This document shows positions 1 through 7,001 of a stretch of DNA of 64,000 nt, one piece after another (position 1 is the stretch's first letter; the number at the start of each line of letters is the position of its first letter). The notes beneath the pieces were generated by a model. That model searched no databases, was not told the origin of the DNA, and worked only from the letters and a program-made list of their open reading frames with translations. A program made the translations under genes and the position numbers. The DNA comes from Cellulosimicrobium funkei (GTDB lineage Bacteria; Actinomycetota; Actinomycetes; Actinomycetales; Cellulomonadaceae), in NCBI RefSeq assembly GCF_004519295.1, contig NZ_SOZH01000002.1:124001-188000 (forward strand). The letters are read 5' to 3'.

Positions 1-47
1 TGTCGCACGATGCCGCTCGTCGGCAGCGTCGCATCGGGCTCGGGCAC
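1..47 (-). CDS. N-terminal fragment of a divergent gene, possible GntR-type regulator
   Basis: Read on the minus strand, a GAGGAGG ribosome binding site lies four bases before a GTG at 47-45. The open frame then reads MPEPDATLPTSGIVR to the window edge. Only about 15 residues are visible, so the family cannot be proven. Its divergent position beside a catabolic operon, and the GTAT/ATAC palindrome between them, are typical of a local GntR-family repressor. That function is inference from position. Other regulator families would fit equally well. Confidence 0.4.
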   Translation of the reverse strand, partial: MPEPDATLPTSGIVR

Positions 48-147
48 CGTTCCTCCTCGGGGTGACGACCGCGCCATTCTGCCTCACGGGGGCCGCGACC
101 TGCCCGGACGCGGTCCCTGCTCACGGGCGTGAGACGGGGTTGGCTCA

Positions 148-168
148 ACTGGTATGACAGGATACAGT
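148..168. promoter_or_regulatory. Imperfect palindrome in the divergent promoter region, candidate operator
   Basis: ACTGGTAT at 148-155 faces ATACAGT at 162-168 and encloses a perfect GTAT-N6-ATAC core. It sits between the leftward gene at 1-47 and the dehydrogenase/TRAP operon. GntR regulators of the FCD class commonly bind short GTnnnnAC-type palindromes, so this is the best operator candidate in the 235-bp gap. Nothing else is recognisable in the gap. Confidence 0.4.
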
Positions 169-282
169 CACTCAACCTGCTGAGCCGAGCGTCCGACGTC
201 GGGCACCCGTGCCGGCAGGTCTCCCCTCACCCGCACGCAGAGCAACGCGGCTTCCCAGTCGCGGGGAAAGAGCTGTTCCACG

Positions 283-1281
283 ATGCGCGCCATCAGATTC
301 GAGACGTCCGGGACCGCCCACGTGGTCGACATCCCGCGCCCGGTCCCCGGCCCCGGCGAGGTCCTGCTCGCCGTCACCTCCACGGGGGTGTGCGGCTCCG
401 ACCTGGCCGCCCTCCGCGGCACCCACCCGTTCCGCGTCCCGCCGCTGATCTCCGGCCACGAGGCCGGTGGCCGCGTCGCCGAGGTCGGCCCGGACGTCGC
501 CGACGTGGTCGTCGGCGACCGCGTCGTCGTCGACCCGCAGCGCCCGTGCGGCACGTGCGACCTGTGCACGACGGGCGGCTACCACCTGTGCGCGAGGAAG
601 CAGATGCTCGGCGTCGCCGAGTGGGACGGCTCGTTCGCCGAGCACGTCGTCGTGCCCGCGTACACGCTGGTCCCCGCGCCCGACGGCGTGGCGGACGAGC
701 ACCTCGCTCTCGCCGAGCCGGTCGCGGTCGCGGCCCACGCCGTCGCGCAGCTGGGGGAGCGGCGCCGCGAGCGCGCGCTCGTGCTGGGCGGCGGCACGAT
801 CGGCGCGCTCGTCGCGCGTGTGCTCGCCGACGGCGGCAGCACCGTGGTCGACGTCGTCGAGCCGCGCGAGCACGTCCACGAGGTGCTGCGCGCGGTCGGT
901 GCGACGGGCGTCCACCGGCCCGACGCCGCGCTCGAGCCCGGCTCGTACGACGCCGTCTTCGTCGCCGCGGGCGTGCCCGCGCTCGTCGAGCGCGCGTTCG
1001 AGGCCGTCGCGCCCGGTGGCGCGATCGTCCAGGTCGCGGTGTTCAACCAGCCCGTGCCGGTCCCGGTGGGGCAGCTCCAGGTGCGCGAGATCGCCCTGCT
1101 CGGCACGGCCATGTACACGAAGGACGACTTCCGCACCGCGCTTGACGTCCTCGCGCGCCACCCCGGGCTCGCCGACGTGCTCGTGTCCCGCACGACCTCC
1201 CTCGAGGAGGGCGCCGCGATCACGACGACCATGGCCGCCGAGGGGCCGGGCGACATCGTCAAGCTGGTGATGGTCCCGTGA
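283..1281 (+). CDS. Zinc-dependent medium-chain alcohol/polyol dehydrogenase
   Basis: 332 residues, the normal length for the medium-chain dehydrogenase superfamily (threonine/sorbitol dehydrogenase-like). Catalytic zinc ligands are visible as Cys37 (VCGSD) and His59-Glu60 (GHE). The structural zinc lobe has Cys89, 92, 95 and 103. The Rossmann nucleotide motif GGGTIGALVAR lies near 169-179. It is the first gene of the TRAP/otnK/otnC operon, and its stop overlaps the dctQ start. The expected role is oxidation of the imported four-carbon sugar acid (or an alcohol precursor) to a 3-oxo acid. Known threonate pathways use a 6-phosphogluconate-dehydrogenase-like enzyme (LtnD) or an aldehyde-type DenD, so the substrate is inferred from neighbours only. 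Confidence 0.85.
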   Translation: MRAIRFETSGTAHVVDIPRPVPGPGEVLLAVTSTGVCGSDLAALRGTHPFRVPPLISGHEAGGRVAEVGPDVADVVVGDRVVVDPQRPCGTCDLCTTGGYHLCARKQMLGVAEWDGSFAEHVVVPAYTLVPAPDGVADEHLALAEPVAVAAHAVAQLGERRRERALVLGGGTIGALVARVLADGGSTVVDVVEPREHVHEVLRAVGATGVHRPDAALEPGSYDAVFVAAGVPALVERAFEAVAPGGAIVQVAVFNQPVPVPVGQLQVREIALLGTAMYTKDDFRTALDVLARHPGLADVLVSRTTSLEEGAAITTTMAAEGPGDIVKLVMVP

Positions 1282-1862
1282 GCGCGGCCCGCGCCGTTCG
1301 CGGCGTCCTGTCCGGCGCCGAGCGCGCCCTGTTCGTGGTCTCGGGCGTCGCGATCACGCTCGTGAGCGCCGTCCTCGTGCTCCAGGTCTTCATGCGGTAC
1401 GTGCTCAACAGCCCGACCGTGTGGTCCGAGGAGTTCGCGACGCTCGCGTTCGTCTGGTGCGTCATGACGGCGATCCCCGTCGCGGTGCGCCGCAGCGAGC
1501 ACATCGCGGTGACGCTGCTCCTCGACCGCCTGCGCGGGAAGGTTCGCCGCGCGTTCGTCGCGCTCGGCTACACGCTCTCCGCGGGCCTGTTCGGCCTCGT
1601 CGCCGTCTACGCGGCGATGATGCTCCCGACGGGCGCGCGCCAGCTCATGACCGGCCTGACCATCGCGACGGGCACGGACATCACGCTGCTCGCCATGTAC
1701 GTCGTCGTGCCGATCGGCATGGGCTTCTCCTGCGTCTACGCGGTCGAGAAGCTCGTCGAGGCGCTGCGCGGCGACTTCGACACCCCCGACGACGCCGTGG
1801 AGGCGAACATCGCCGAGGCGGAGCAGCTCGTCGCGCCCACCTCCCAGGACAAGGACGTCTGA
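1278..1862 (+). CDS. dctQ: TRAP transporter small permease (DctQ family)
   Basis: 194 residues with four hydrophobic segments and the DctQ-type ending of a short charged tail. The GTG start overlaps the preceding TGA (GTGA), implying translational coupling. DctQ is the small membrane subunit that pairs with DctM in a tripartite ATP-independent periplasmic-type transporter, a sodium-coupled secondary importer of organic acids. In a Gram-positive cell the partner binding protein is membrane-tethered as a lipoprotein, as seen here. dctM follows three bases after the stop. Confidence 0.9.
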   Translation: MSAARAVRGVLSGAERALFVVSGVAITLVSAVLVLQVFMRYVLNSPTVWSEEFATLAFVWCVMTAIPVAVRRSEHIAVTLLLDRLRGKVRRAFVALGYTLSAGLFGLVAVYAAMMLPTGARQLMTGLTIATGTDITLLAMYVVVPIGMGFSCVYAVEKLVEALRGDFDTPDDAVEANIAEAEQLVAPTSQDKDV

Positions 1863-1865
1863 CCC

Positions 1866-3122
1866 ATGCCCCTCATCCTCGGAGGGCTCCTCCTCCTCAT
1901 CCTCGTCATCGGCGCCCCGGTGGGCGTCGCCGTCGGCCTCGCGTCGTTCGCGAGCCTCGCCGCCGAGGGCGTGCCGCCCGAGGTCGGCGCCCAGCGGTTC
2001 GTCGCCGGGATGCGCTCCTTCCCGCTCCTCGCGATCCCGCTCTTCGTGCTCGCCGGCTCGCTCATGAACGGGGGCGGCGTGACCCAGCGCCTCATCGACT
2101 TCGCCTACGCGATCGTCGGCCGGATCCGCGGCGGGCTCTCGGCCGTCAACGTGCTCACGAACATCACGTTCGGCGGCATGTCCGGCTCGGCGGTCGCGGA
2201 CGCGTCGTCGGTCGGCCGCCTCCTCATCCCCCAGATGCTGCGCCGCGGCTACGCGCCCGGCGACGCGGCGTCGGTCACCGCGACGGCGTCGATCGTCGCG
2301 CTCGTGCTCCCGCCGAGCATCACGATGATCATCTACGGCGTCGCCGCCGAGGTCTCGATCAGCGCGCTGTTCTTCCACGGCCTCTACATCGGCCTCGGGT
2401 TCGGCCTCGTCTACCTGGTCACGGGCTGGCTCGTCGCCCGCAAGAAGGGCTACCCGGCCGAGCGCGGCGTGGGCGCGCGCGAGCTCGTGCGCACCGCCGC
2501 CAAGGCGCTCCCGGCCCTGCTCATCCCGGTCGTCGTGCTGGGCGGCATCCGGCTCGGCGTCTTCACCGCGACAGAGGGTGGCGCGGTCGCGGTCCTCATC
2601 GCCGTGATCCTCGGGGTCGTCGTCTACCGCGAGCTGTCCTGGCAGCGGGTCGTCAAGGCGATGCGCGAGACGACGATGCTCGTCGCCGCGATCATGCTCA
2701 TCATCGCCATGGCACAGGCCTACTCGTGGGCGCTCGTGACCGGCGGCACGCCGCAGATCGTCGCCGACGCCGTGCTCGGGCTCACGGACAACGTGCTGCT
2801 CATCCTCTTCGTCGCCAACGTGATCCTGCTGCTCATCGGCACGGTCGTCGAGGGCAACGCAGCGATCATCATCTTCACGCCGATCCTCCTGCCGATCGTC
2901 ACGGCCGCGGGCGTCGACCCGGTCCACTTCGGGCTCATCGTCGTCATCAACCTCGCGATCGGGCTCATCACGCCGCCCGTCGGGATCAACCTGCTCATCA
3001 CGAGCCGGATCGCCGGGATCTCGGCGGAACGGGCGCTGCGCGACATGCTCCCGTGGCTCGGCGTCTCGGTCGCCCTGCTGTTCCTCGTCACGTACGTCCC
3101 CGTCCTCACCGGCATGTACTAG
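1866..3122 (+). CDS. dctM: TRAP transporter large permease (DctM family)
   Basis: 418 residues, almost entirely hydrophobic with about twelve membrane spans, the usual size for DctM. Family features include the FGGMSGSAVAD stretch near 100-111, GNAAIIIFTPILLP late in the protein and a conserved LITPPVGINLL segment. It forms the translocation channel with DctQ and is energised by an ion gradient rather than ATP. It lies between dctQ (3-bp gap) and dctP. A strong hairpin follows the stop, probably separating permease mRNA from the more highly needed binding-protein mRNA. Confidence 0.93.
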   Translation: MPLILGGLLLLILVIGAPVGVAVGLASFASLAAEGVPPEVGAQRFVAGMRSFPLLAIPLFVLAGSLMNGGGVTQRLIDFAYAIVGRIRGGLSAVNVLTNITFGGMSGSAVADASSVGRLLIPQMLRRGYAPGDAASVTATASIVALVLPPSITMIIYGVAAEVSISALFFHGLYIGLGFGLVYLVTGWLVARKKGYPAERGVGARELVRTAAKALPALLIPVVVLGGIRLGVFTATEGGAVAVLIAVILGVVVYRELSWQRVVKAMRETTMLVAAIMLIIAMAQAYSWALVTGGTPQIVADAVLGLTDNVLLILFVANVILLLIGTVVEGNAAIIIFTPILLPIVTAAGVDPVHFGLIVVINLAIGLITPPVGINLLITSRIAGISAERALRDMLPWLGVSVALLFLVTYVPVLTGMY

Positions 3123-3164
3123 CCGGCGCGACGGTCCACACCCGCCACCGGCACCAGCACCCCG

Positions 3165-3195
3165 GCGGGCGAGGGCGTCCCGCGCCCTCGCCCGC
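3165..3195. promoter_or_regulatory. Perfect 13-bp hairpin between dctM and dctP
   Basis: GCGGGCGAGGGCG at 3165-3177 and its exact complement at 3183-3195 enclose a five-base loop. There is no T-run, so it is more likely an RNA processing/stability element or partial attenuator than a full terminator. Such elements often raise binding-protein levels over permease levels within an operon. That reading is inference. Confidence 0.5.
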
Positions 3196-3217
3196 CCCGC
3201 ACACGAAGGAGCTTCCC

Positions 3218-4225
3218 GTGGGGAAGAGAACCACCGCGCCGCACCGTCGCGTCGCCGCCCTGGTCGTCGCGAGCGCGCTCGCCCTCGGCGGCTGCACGGC
3301 CACGACGACCGACCCCGAGCCCGACCTGCTGCTCCGCCTCGGCCACTCGTACGGCGCCGGGAGCCTGCAGGACCGCGCCGCCAACCGGCTGTCCGAGCAG
3401 GTCGCCGACGCCTCCGACGGCCGCGTGACGATCGAGGTCTACCCCGCCTCCCAGCTCGGGAGCTGGGAGGACATGCAGGAGGGTCTGGAGTTCGGGGCCG
3501 TGGACATCGTCGTCGAGTCCGTCGGCTCGCTCGAGCGCTACACCGACCTCGCCGCGATCGAGGGCGTGCCGTTCCTCTACGAGGACGAGGACCAGTTCCT
3601 CGAGGTCTGGGACGGCCCGCTCGGCGACGAGATCATCGAGGCCATCCGGGAGGACTCCGGGTTCCTGCTGCTCGGCCAGATGTACCGCGGCGGCCGCGTG
3701 CTCAACACGCAGCGTCCCGTCACCGAGCTCGCCGACGCGCGCGGCCTCAAGCTGCGCGTCCCGACCCAGCAGACCTACCTCGACACCTGGCACGCGCTCG
3801 GCGCGAGCCCCATGCCGCTCGCGCTCAGCGAGGTGTTCCCCGCGATCGAGCAGGGCGCGGTCGAGGGCCAGGAGAACCCGATCGACGTCGTGCGCTTCAA
3901 CTCGTTCTACGAGGTCGCGCCGCACGTCACGCTCACCGAGCACGTGTTCGGCAACTTCCACTTCCAGGTCTGGGCCGACGCCTACGAGGGCTGGCCCGAC
4001 GACCTCCGCGCGATCGTCGACGCCGAGATCGACGACGTCTCCTCCTGGTACCGCGAGACGTCGATCGCCGAGCGGCAGGAGAACGTCGACTTCCTGGTCG
4101 AGCGCGGCGTCGAGCTGCACGAGATCGACCGCGCCGAGTGGGCCGAGGCCTCGTCCGAGGTGCTCGACCACGTCGACCCCCGGGTCGTGGAGTGGGCCGA
4201 GCGCATCCGCTCGGGCGACGCGTGA
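3218..4225 (+). CDS. dctP: TRAP transporter substrate-binding lipoprotein (DctP family)
   Basis: 335 residues from the GTG at 3218, which follows GAAGGA by seven bases. A type II signal peptide ends in the lipobox LGGC (Cys about 27), so the protein is lipid-anchored outside the membrane. The mature part begins with the DctP-like RLGHSYGAGSLQDRAANRL and contains the TVEGQENP-like segment (AVEGQENPIDVV) that shapes the carboxylate pocket, plus an Arg (LKLRVP) expected to bind the acid group of the ligand. The context with otnK and otnC suggests a four-carbon sugar acid such as threonate or erythronate. Confidence 0.9.
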   Translation: MGKRTTAPHRRVAALVVASALALGGCTATTTDPEPDLLLRLGHSYGAGSLQDRAANRLSEQVADASDGRVTIEVYPASQLGSWEDMQEGLEFGAVDIVVESVGSLERYTDLAAIEGVPFLYEDEDQFLEVWDGPLGDEIIEAIREDSGFLLLGQMYRGGRVLNTQRPVTELADARGLKLRVPTQQTYLDTWHALGASPMPLALSEVFPAIEQGAVEGQENPIDVVRFNSFYEVAPHVTLTEHVFGNFHFQVWADAYEGWPDDLRAIVDAEIDDVSSWYRETSIAERQENVDFLVERGVELHEIDRAEWAEASSEVLDHVDPRVVEWAERIRSGDA

Positions 4226-4323
4226 CGCCGTACCGGGGCCCCGAGCCGCCCCGGCGCGTCGACCGTGCCGCCCGCGACGACCGACGACCCGACCGACGAC
4301 CCGACCGACCAGAGGAGACACCG

Positions 4324-5574
4324 ATGCGCGGCGCGATCGCCGACGACTTCACCGGGGCCACCGACCTCGCCGGCAACTGGAGGGCCCGCGGTCTGCGGAC
4401 CGCCGTCGTGCTGGGCGTCCCGGGCCCGGACCACCTCGCGGACCTCGCCGACCACGACGCCGTCGTGGTCGCGCTGAAGATCCGCTCCGTGCCCGCCCCC
4501 GAGGCCGTGGAGCAGGCGCGCGCGGCCTACCGCGCGCTCGCCGCGCTCGGCGTCACGCAGGTCTACGACAAGTACTGCTCGACGTTCGACTCCACGCCCG
4601 AGGGCAACATCGGGCCCGTCGCGGACGCGCTGCTGGAGGAGACCGGCGCGCGCAGCGCCGTCGTCGTCCCGGGCTTCCCCGACGCGGGCCGCACCGTCTT
4701 CCGCGGCCACCTGTTCGTGGGGGACGACCCGCTCGACCGCAGCCCCATGAAGGACCACCCGCTCAACCCCATGTGGGACTCGCGCGTCGCGAACCTGCTC
4801 GCGGCGCAGACCGCGCACCCGGTCGCCGAGGTGCCGGTCGGCGTCGTGCGGGCCGGCGAGCAGGCGCTGCGGGGCGCGATCGTCGCGGCCGAGGCGGGCG
4901 GCGCGCGGTACGTCGTCGTCGACAGCATCGACAACGACGACCTCGCGGTCGTCGCCCGCGCGACGTCCGACGCCCCGCTCGTCACGGGCGGCTCCGGGCT
5001 GGCCCTCGGCCTCGACCCGACGGGCGCGACGCTCGGCGACATCACCGCCGTCCCGGGCCGACGCGCGGTGCTCGCGGGCAGCGCGTCGCGCGCCACCCAG
5101 GCGCAGGTCCGGGCGGCCCTGCCGCACCTGCCGCACCAGAAGGTCGACGTCGCGGCGGCACTCGCGGACCCGGACGCGGAGGTCGAGCGCCTCCTCGCCT
5201 GGGCGCGCGAGCGCTGGGCCGAGCAGCCCGACCGACCGGTGCTCGTGTACTCCGTGGGCGAGCCGGACGACGTCGCGCGCGGCCGTGCGGTGACCGCCGA
5301 CGCGTCGGCCGTGGTCGAGCGGCTGTTCTCCGCGCTCGCGCCACGCCTCGCGGAGGCGGGCGCGACGCAGCTCGTCGTGGCGGGCGGCGAGACGTCGGGC
5401 AGCGTCGTCCAGGGGCTCGGGGTGCACGTGCTCGAGGTCGGGCAGCTCCTGAGCCCGGGCGTGTCCTGGCTGCGCGGTCGCCGCCGCGGGGCCGACGACG
5501 TCAACCTCGTCCTCAAGTCGGGCAACTTCGGCACCGAGGACCTGTTCGTCACCGCGTGGGAGGAGCTCGCATGA
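4324..5574 (+). CDS. otnK: Four-carbon acid sugar kinase (3-oxo-tetronate 4-kinase, OtnK-like)
   Basis: 416 residues from ATG 4324 with AGAGGAGA upstream. The family signature ADDFTGATD sits at residues 6-14 and the C-terminal nucleotide-binding lobe contains VVAGGETSGSVVQ. Members of this family (formerly DUF1537) phosphorylate 3-oxo-tetronate, D-threonate and related acids at the terminal hydroxyl. The stop overlaps the start of otnC (ATGA), a pairing seen in characterised tetronate pathways where the kinase product is decarboxylated by OtnC. A 98-bp gap after dctP contains short GACGACCCGACC direct repeats of unknown meaning. Confidence 0.85.
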   Translation: MRGAIADDFTGATDLAGNWRARGLRTAVVLGVPGPDHLADLADHDAVVVALKIRSVPAPEAVEQARAAYRALAALGVTQVYDKYCSTFDSTPEGNIGPVADALLEETGARSAVVVPGFPDAGRTVFRGHLFVGDDPLDRSPMKDHPLNPMWDSRVANLLAAQTAHPVAEVPVGVVRAGEQALRGAIVAAEAGGARYVVVDSIDNDDLAVVARATSDAPLVTGGSGLALGLDPTGATLGDITAVPGRRAVLAGSASRATQAQVRAALPHLPHQKVDVAAALADPDAEVERLLAWARERWAEQPDRPVLVYSVGEPDDVARGRAVTADASAVVERLFSALAPRLAEAGATQLVVAGGETSGSVVQGLGVHVLEVGQLLSPGVSWLRGRRRGADDVNLVLKSGNFGTEDLFVTAWEELA

Positions 5575-6224
5575 GCGACCTGGTCGAGGAGCTGCTCGCC
5601 GCCGGGCGCGGTCTCGCCGCGAGCGGGATGTCGCCCGGGACGTCGGGCAACGTGTCCGTGCGCGTCGGCGACGAGGTGCGCATGAGCGCGAGCGGCACGT
5701 CCCTCGCGACCCTCACCGCCGAGCAGATGGCCCGCACGACGCTCGACGGCACCCCCGTCACCGAGGGCGACGGCCCGACGCCGCGGCCCACCAAGGAGTG
5801 GCCGCTGCACCTCGCGATGTACGCGCGCGACCCGGAGTACCGCTGCGTCGTGCACCTCCACTCGCCGAGCGCCGTCGCGGCGTCGTGCCTCGCTCCGTGG
5901 CGCGAGCACACGGCGTTCGCGCCGGTCACGCCGTACGTCGTCATGCGCGTGGGCAACGTGCCGCTCGTGCGGTACGCCGCGCCGGGCGACCCGGCGCAGG
6001 CCGAGCGCGTGCGGGGGAGCGCGCTGCGCTTCCACGGGGCCCTGCTCCAGAACCACGGGTCGATCGCCGCTGGGCGTACGGTCGCGGAGGCCGTCGACCG
6101 GGCGATCGAGATCGAGGAGGCGGCGCGCGTCCGGCTGCTGCTGGGGGACCGGCTCGACACGCGGCACCTCACCGACGACGAGGTGCGCGAGCTCGTCGAG
6201 GCGTACGGGCAGCCCTGGGGCTGA
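5571..6224 (+). CDS. otnC: Class II aldolase-fold 3-oxo-tetronate 4-phosphate decarboxylase (OtnC-like)
   Basis: 217 residues. The class II aldolase/adducin fold is shown by Glu76 (PTKEW), His95 and His97 (VVHLHS) and His162 (QNHGS), the usual divalent-metal ligands and base. The SPGTSGNVS motif at 21-29 binds phosphate. In the characterised route OtnC decarboxylates 3-oxo-tetronate 4-phosphate to dihydroxyacetone phosphate. Its ATG overlaps the otnK stop. No OtnI isomerase or LtnD is nearby, so the route here seems to rely on the dehydrogenase at 283-1281. A fuculose/ribulose-phosphate aldolase is the main alternative. Confidence 0.83.
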   Translation: MSDLVEELLAAGRGLAASGMSPGTSGNVSVRVGDEVRMSASGTSLATLTAEQMARTTLDGTPVTEGDGPTPRPTKEWPLHLAMYARDPEYRCVVHLHSPSAVAASCLAPWREHTAFAPVTPYVVMRVGNVPLVRYAAPGDPAQAERVRGSALRFHGALLQNHGSIAAGRTVAEAVDRAIEIEEAARVRLLLGDRLDTRHLTDDEVRELVEAYGQPWG

Positions 6225-6245
6225 CGTCCGGGCGAGGATGGTCCG

Positions 6246-6827
6246 GTGCCGACCGACCCGCCGTACGCGCGCCCGACCGCCGACGACCTCGCCGCCGCGC
6301 GCGGCCGTGAGATCGAGGACTGGCTGCGGCCTGACCTCGACGTGCTGTTCTGCGGGATCAATCCCGGGCTGTACTCGGCGGCGGTCGGGCTGCCCTTCGC
6401 GAACCCGGGGACGCGGTTCTGGAAGGCGATGCACGAGGCGGGCTTCACCGACCGGGTGCTCGGGCCGTGGGAGCGCGACGCGTTCCTCGACGCGGGCCTG
6501 GGGATGACGAACGTCGTGCGACGGGCGACCGCGCGGGCGGACGAGCTGACGCCGGACGAGATCGTCGCGGGCGGACGCCGCCTCGTCGAGACGGCGGAGA
6601 CGTACCGGCCGCGGTGGGTCGCGGTGCTCGGCCTGGGCGCGTACCGCACGGCCTTCGCGGACCGTCGCGCCGCGACCGGCGCGCTGGAGCGGCGCGTCGG
6701 CCCCGCGCGGGCGTGGCTGCTCCCGAACCCGAGCGGCCTCAACGCGCACCACACGGTCGCGACGCTCGGCGCGGCGTACGCGGAGCTGCGCGTCGCTGCG
6801 GGGCTGCCGGACCGCCGTCGGGCGTGA
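6246..6827 (+). CDS. mug: G/U mismatch-specific DNA glycosylase (Mug)
   Basis: 193 residues from GTG 6246, 21 bp after otnC. The two signature motifs of the MUG/TDG uracil-glycosylase family are present: GINPG at residues 37-41 (water-activating Asn) and NPSGLN near 161-166 (minor-groove intercalation), followed by two His. It removes uracil or thymine mispaired with guanine in cytosolic DNA, relevant in a genome this GC-rich. It lacks a clear ribosome binding site, so a leaderless transcript is possible. It is functionally unrelated to the preceding operon. Confidence 0.92.
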   Translation: MPTDPPYARPTADDLAAARGREIEDWLRPDLDVLFCGINPGLYSAAVGLPFANPGTRFWKAMHEAGFTDRVLGPWERDAFLDAGLGMTNVVRRATARADELTPDEIVAGGRRLVETAETYRPRWVAVLGLGAYRTAFADRRAATGALERRVGPARAWLLPNPSGLNAHHTVATLGAAYAELRVAAGLPDRRRA

Positions 6828-6888
6828 GCGCCGCGCGGGGCGAGCCGAGCTGTCGCCGTCCGCGCGTGCCTCGGCCGCGACATCTCGC

Positions 6889-6917
6889 TTGTTGACTCTT
6901 GCGAGAAGTTGTTGACT
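6889..6917 (+). promoter_or_regulatory. Tandem TTGTTGACT boxes upstream of the GH43 gene, candidate promoter
   Basis: TTGTTGACT occurs at 6889-6897 and again at 6909-6917, exactly 20 bp apart, in an otherwise very GC-rich gap. Each holds a TTGACT close to the -35 consensus. They are the most promoter-like sequences in the 174-bp gap before the secreted glycosidase. They could equally be direct-repeat binding sites for an activator. Confidence 0.4.
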
Positions 6918-7001
6918 TGTGTGAATCGGCCCGGGAGACTCGAGGTCCCGAGGTCGACGCCGTCCCGGGTTCTTGCCCCCTCACCGTCGAGGAGACACCC
7001 C

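Noticed and set aside
4226-4323. Possible riboswitch before otnK
   Set aside because: The gap holds only GACGACCCGACC direct repeats and a ribosome binding site. No conserved riboswitch core could be recognised.
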